A stretch of 64,000 bases of DNA, taken from positions 62,001 to 126,000 of the forward strand of contig JANQOX010000006.1 of assembly GCA_028285625.1 (NCBI GenBank). Direction: 5' to 3'. Shown here in pieces: positions 61,998-64,000 of the stretch. The translations under genes and the position numbers were made by a program. Positions within the stretch are counted from its first letter, which is position 1, and every line of letters begins with the position of its first letter. The stretch comes from Myxococcota bacterium (GTDB taxonomy: Bacteria > Myxococcota_A > UBA9160 > UBA6930). The notes under the pieces are model-generated. The model was not told the origin of the DNA. It made no database searches and saw nothing but the letters and a program-made list of their open reading frames with translations.

Positions 61998-64000
61998 ATG
62001 CTCGCCACCACGCTGTGGGACGCACTCACCGCCGCGGGCGGATCGTTCGCGCTCACCTTCATCGTGGCCATCGCCCTGGCGATCCTGGCGAACGTGGTGG
62101 TGTTCCTCGGATCGGCGGTGGTGGTGCTCGAGCGTTTCTCGCGCGCGGCAAGATCTCCGGGCTGGATCCTGCTGGTGAGCCTGGTGTGGAGCCTGGCCCT
62201 CGGATTTCTCGGCACCGGTGTCGAAGGCGCCGAGCAGGTCGGCTCGGTCGCGGCCCGCATGGGCTTCGACTGGACGCCCGGACCCGTGGGCGCCTGGCTC
62301 GCGACCAGCGCGGCGCTCTTCGCCTGGCTGGTGGCGGCGCAGCTGCTGGTCGCGCTGCTGCTGCGCTTCGTGCCCCCGTTCGGCCTGGCCGTCGGCGCCG
62401 TGGTGCTGCTCGGGGGCGGGGCGGCGCTGGCCGTAGGCAGCCTCGACCGCCCCGGATACGCGGTCGCGCCCGCGGCCCTGGCCGGCCTCGTGTGCCTGGT
62501 CCTCGGCCTGCGCCGGCGCCGGCACGGCGGTGGGCCGGTGGGGCCCGACGAGCGCCTGGCGCGCTGGCTGCTGCTGGTCCTCGCCGCCGGGGCCTGGGTT
62601 CCCTTCGCGATCGAGAGCCCGTCGCGCGACCTGGCCGCGCTCGGTCTGGCGGCCATGGGGGTGTTCGCGGCGCTGGTGATGCTGGGGCTGCTGCCGCTCG
62701 CCGCGGCGGGGCTGCTCGACACCCGCGGCTCCGCGGAGTGGTTCGTCGCCACCCGCTACCTGTTCGCCAAACGCCGGCAGACCTTCGTTTCGTTCATCAC
62801 GCTCATCTGCGTGGCCGGCGTCGCCGTGGGCGTCTGGCTCATCATCACCGTGCTCTCGGTCATGAACGGCTTCGAGCGCACCTGGCGCGACGAGATCATC
62901 GGCAACCGCGCCCACTTCACGATCCACAACCCGCTCGGGCCCATGGAGGGCTACGAAGACCTGATGGCCAAGATCGTGGACGTCCCCGAGGTGCTCGGCG
63001 CCTCGCCGTACGTCGACGGCGAGGGCATGGTGCGGGGCCCGCGCGGCGAGATCGTGGGGGTGCGGGTGCGCGGCATCGACCCCGAGCGCGTGGTGTCGGT
63101 CACCGACCTCGAAGACGACCTGATGCCGGGCTCGGAAGAGGCTCTCGAGCGCCTGGCACGCCTCGGAAACGGCAACGCCGAAGGCGGGGACCCGGGGCTC
63201 GTGATCGGGAGCCAGCTCGCGGCGATGCTAGGCGCGCGCGTGGGCGACGAGATCGTGCTGATCTCTCCCTTCGGCGGTCCGCCCACGCCGCTGGGCCCGG
63301 GCCCGCGACTCAAGCGTTTCCAGGTCACCGGGATCTTCCAGTCGAGCTTCTTCCAGTACGACGAGGTCTTCACCTACACGAGCCTTCCTGCGGCCCAGGA
63401 CTTCCGGCGAACGGGGGACGTGGTCCACGGCATCGAAGTCCGCACGACCGACTACTACCGCTCTCGCGCGGTCGCCCGCGACGTCGAGGGGCGCCTGGGC
63501 TTTCCGTACTTCACGCGAGACTGGAAGGAGTTCTTCCCCGCGTTCTTCCAGGCGCTCAAGACCGAGCGCATGCTGATGTCGGTCCTGCTGGCCATGATCA
63601 TGGTGGTCGCTTCCTTCGCCATCGTCGTGACGCTGATCATGATGATCATGGAGAAGTCGGGCGACATCGCGATCCTGAAGACGATGGGCGCCACCGAGGA
63701 GTCGGTGGAGCGCATCTTCGCCATCGAAGGAACGCTGATCGGGTTGGTGGGTACCGCCCTCGGCGTGGTCGCGGGCATCGCGGTCACCACCCAGCTCGAC
63801 TGGGTCCAGGGGCAGATCGAAGCGCTCACCGGCGTGGATACGCTGCCCGCGACGATCTACCAGTTCTCGACGCTTCCCTACGAGCTCAACCCCGGGCAGA
63901 TCGCCGTGGTGGTGGGCGTCTCGATGGTGCTGTCGCTCGGCGCGACGCTGCTTCCGAGCCGCCACGGAGCGCAGCTCGATCCCGCCGAAGCGCTGCGGTA
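61998..64000 (+). CDS. LolC/LolE-like lipoprotein-release permease with N-terminal membrane extension, 3' end cut
   Basis: At least 667 residues. The standard LolC/E part starts near residue 248 (EWFVATRYLFAKRRQTFVSF) with the first helix, a periplasmic domain to about 520, helices (MIMVVASFAIVVTLIMMIME, GLVGTALGVVAGIAVTT) and a terminal block near DPAEALR at the window end. Ahead of it are about 245 residues with five or six extra membrane segments in one unbroken frame, not usual for LolC/E. Only a few codons seem to be missing at the 3' end; lolD should follow. ATG 61998 is chosen; GTG 61995 is adjacent. Releases lipoproteins to LolA with LolD. Confidence 0.85.
   Translation, partial: MLATTLWDALTAAGGSFALTFIVAIALAILANVVVFLGSAVVVLERFSRAARSPGWILLVSLVWSLALGFLGTGVEGAEQVGSVAARMGFDWTPGPVGAWLATSAALFAWLVAAQLLVALLLRFVPPFGLAVGAVVLLGGGAALAVGSLDRPGYAVAPAALAGLVCLVLGLRRRRHGGGPVGPDERLARWLLLVLAAGAWVPFAIESPSRDLAALGLAAMGVFAALVMLGLLPLAAAGLLDTRGSAEWFVATRYLFAKRRQTFVSFITLICVAGVAVGVWLIITVLSVMNGFERTWRDEIIGNRAHFTIHNPLGPMEGYEDLMAKIVDVPEVLGASPYVDGEGMVRGPRGEIVGVRVRGIDPERVVSVTDLEDDLMPGSEEALERLARLGNGNAEGGDPGLVIGSQLAAMLGARVGDEIVLISPFGGPPTPLGPGPRLKRFQVTGIFQSSFFQYDEVFTYTSLPAAQDFRRTGDVVHGIEVRTTDYYRSRAVARDVEGRLGFPYFTRDWKEFFPAFFQALKTERMLMSVLLAMIMVVASFAIVVTLIMMIMEKSGDIAILKTMGATEESVERIFAIEGTLIGLVGTALGVVAGIAVTTQLDWVQGQIEALTGVDTLPATIYQFSTLPYELNPGQIAVVVGVSMVLSLGATLLPSRHGAQLDPAEALR

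Noticed and set aside
60339-62927. 862-codon minus-strand frame across prfB, lysS and lolC/E
   Set aside because: Antisense to three well-supported genes; His/Arg/Gln-rich composition is typical of a mirrored frame.

Overview
The window is GC-rich (around 70 percent by eye), gene-dense DNA from a diderm bacterium. LptE, Lnt and a LolC/E protein show an outer membrane. The gene order pilA - TPR gene - ABC ATPase - ABC permease - prepilin peptidase is the pilA-G-H-I-D order known from Myxococcus xanthus. PATAN/DUF4388 proteins, a MYXO-CTERM-like tail and a frizzy/ACF-like chemosensory operon also point to Myxococcota or a related former deltaproteobacterial lineage. This placement is inference.

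Layout. 1-7.6 kb: an unknown partial gene, an HlyD-like adaptor, a flavin-dependent halogenase, a giant membrane spermidine-synthase-like/TPR protein, a small kinase-fold protein and a DEDDh exonuclease. 7.7-12.2 kb: a run of hairpins, then a winged-helix/TolB/TPR regulator divergent from a secreted beta-propeller protein, with three 11-bp-phased heptamers between them. 12.2-24.1 kb: tRNA-Glu, then a type IV pilus block (sigma-54 promoter, pilA, second pilin-like gene, TPR gene, ABC transporter, pilD), then three coupled sulfatase-fold/TPR lipoproteins. 24.1-26.7 kb (minus): methyltransferase, tRNA-Gln, gltX. 26.8-35.1 kb: yceD-rpmF-fabD-acpP-fabF, an rpiB-glyA fusion, nrdR, ribD, ribH, nusB and an M17 N-domain protein. 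35.2-49.8 kb: a PATAN protein and a chemosensory operon (cheY, cheA, two cheW, MCP, zinc-ribbon receiver protein, HEAT protein, cheR, cheB, GAF protein, cheY). 49.8-51.1 kb: an insertion sequence with near-perfect ends. 51.1-64 kb: lptE-holA, convergent rpsT, a TPR membrane protein, a PATAN protein, phoH-ybeY-lnt-prfB-lysS and lolC/E (cut by the window end).

Translation is tightly coupled throughout: many junctions are 4-nt ATGA or GTGA stop/start overlaps. The most unusual observation is that four junctions (nrdR-ribD, ribH-nusB, nusB-M17N, phoH-ybeY) are spaced out yet bridged by seven tiny ORFs of 7-37 codons, each linked to its neighbours by the same ATGA/GTGA overlap, so a terminating ribosome could be handed along without a break. 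Three of the four show tandem duplication. Other points of note: the RpiB-SHMT fusion, a well-formed sigma-54 promoter for pilA, a pho-box-like operator, a probable CTG start for phoH, the programmed frameshift in prfB, and an N-terminally extended LolC/E.
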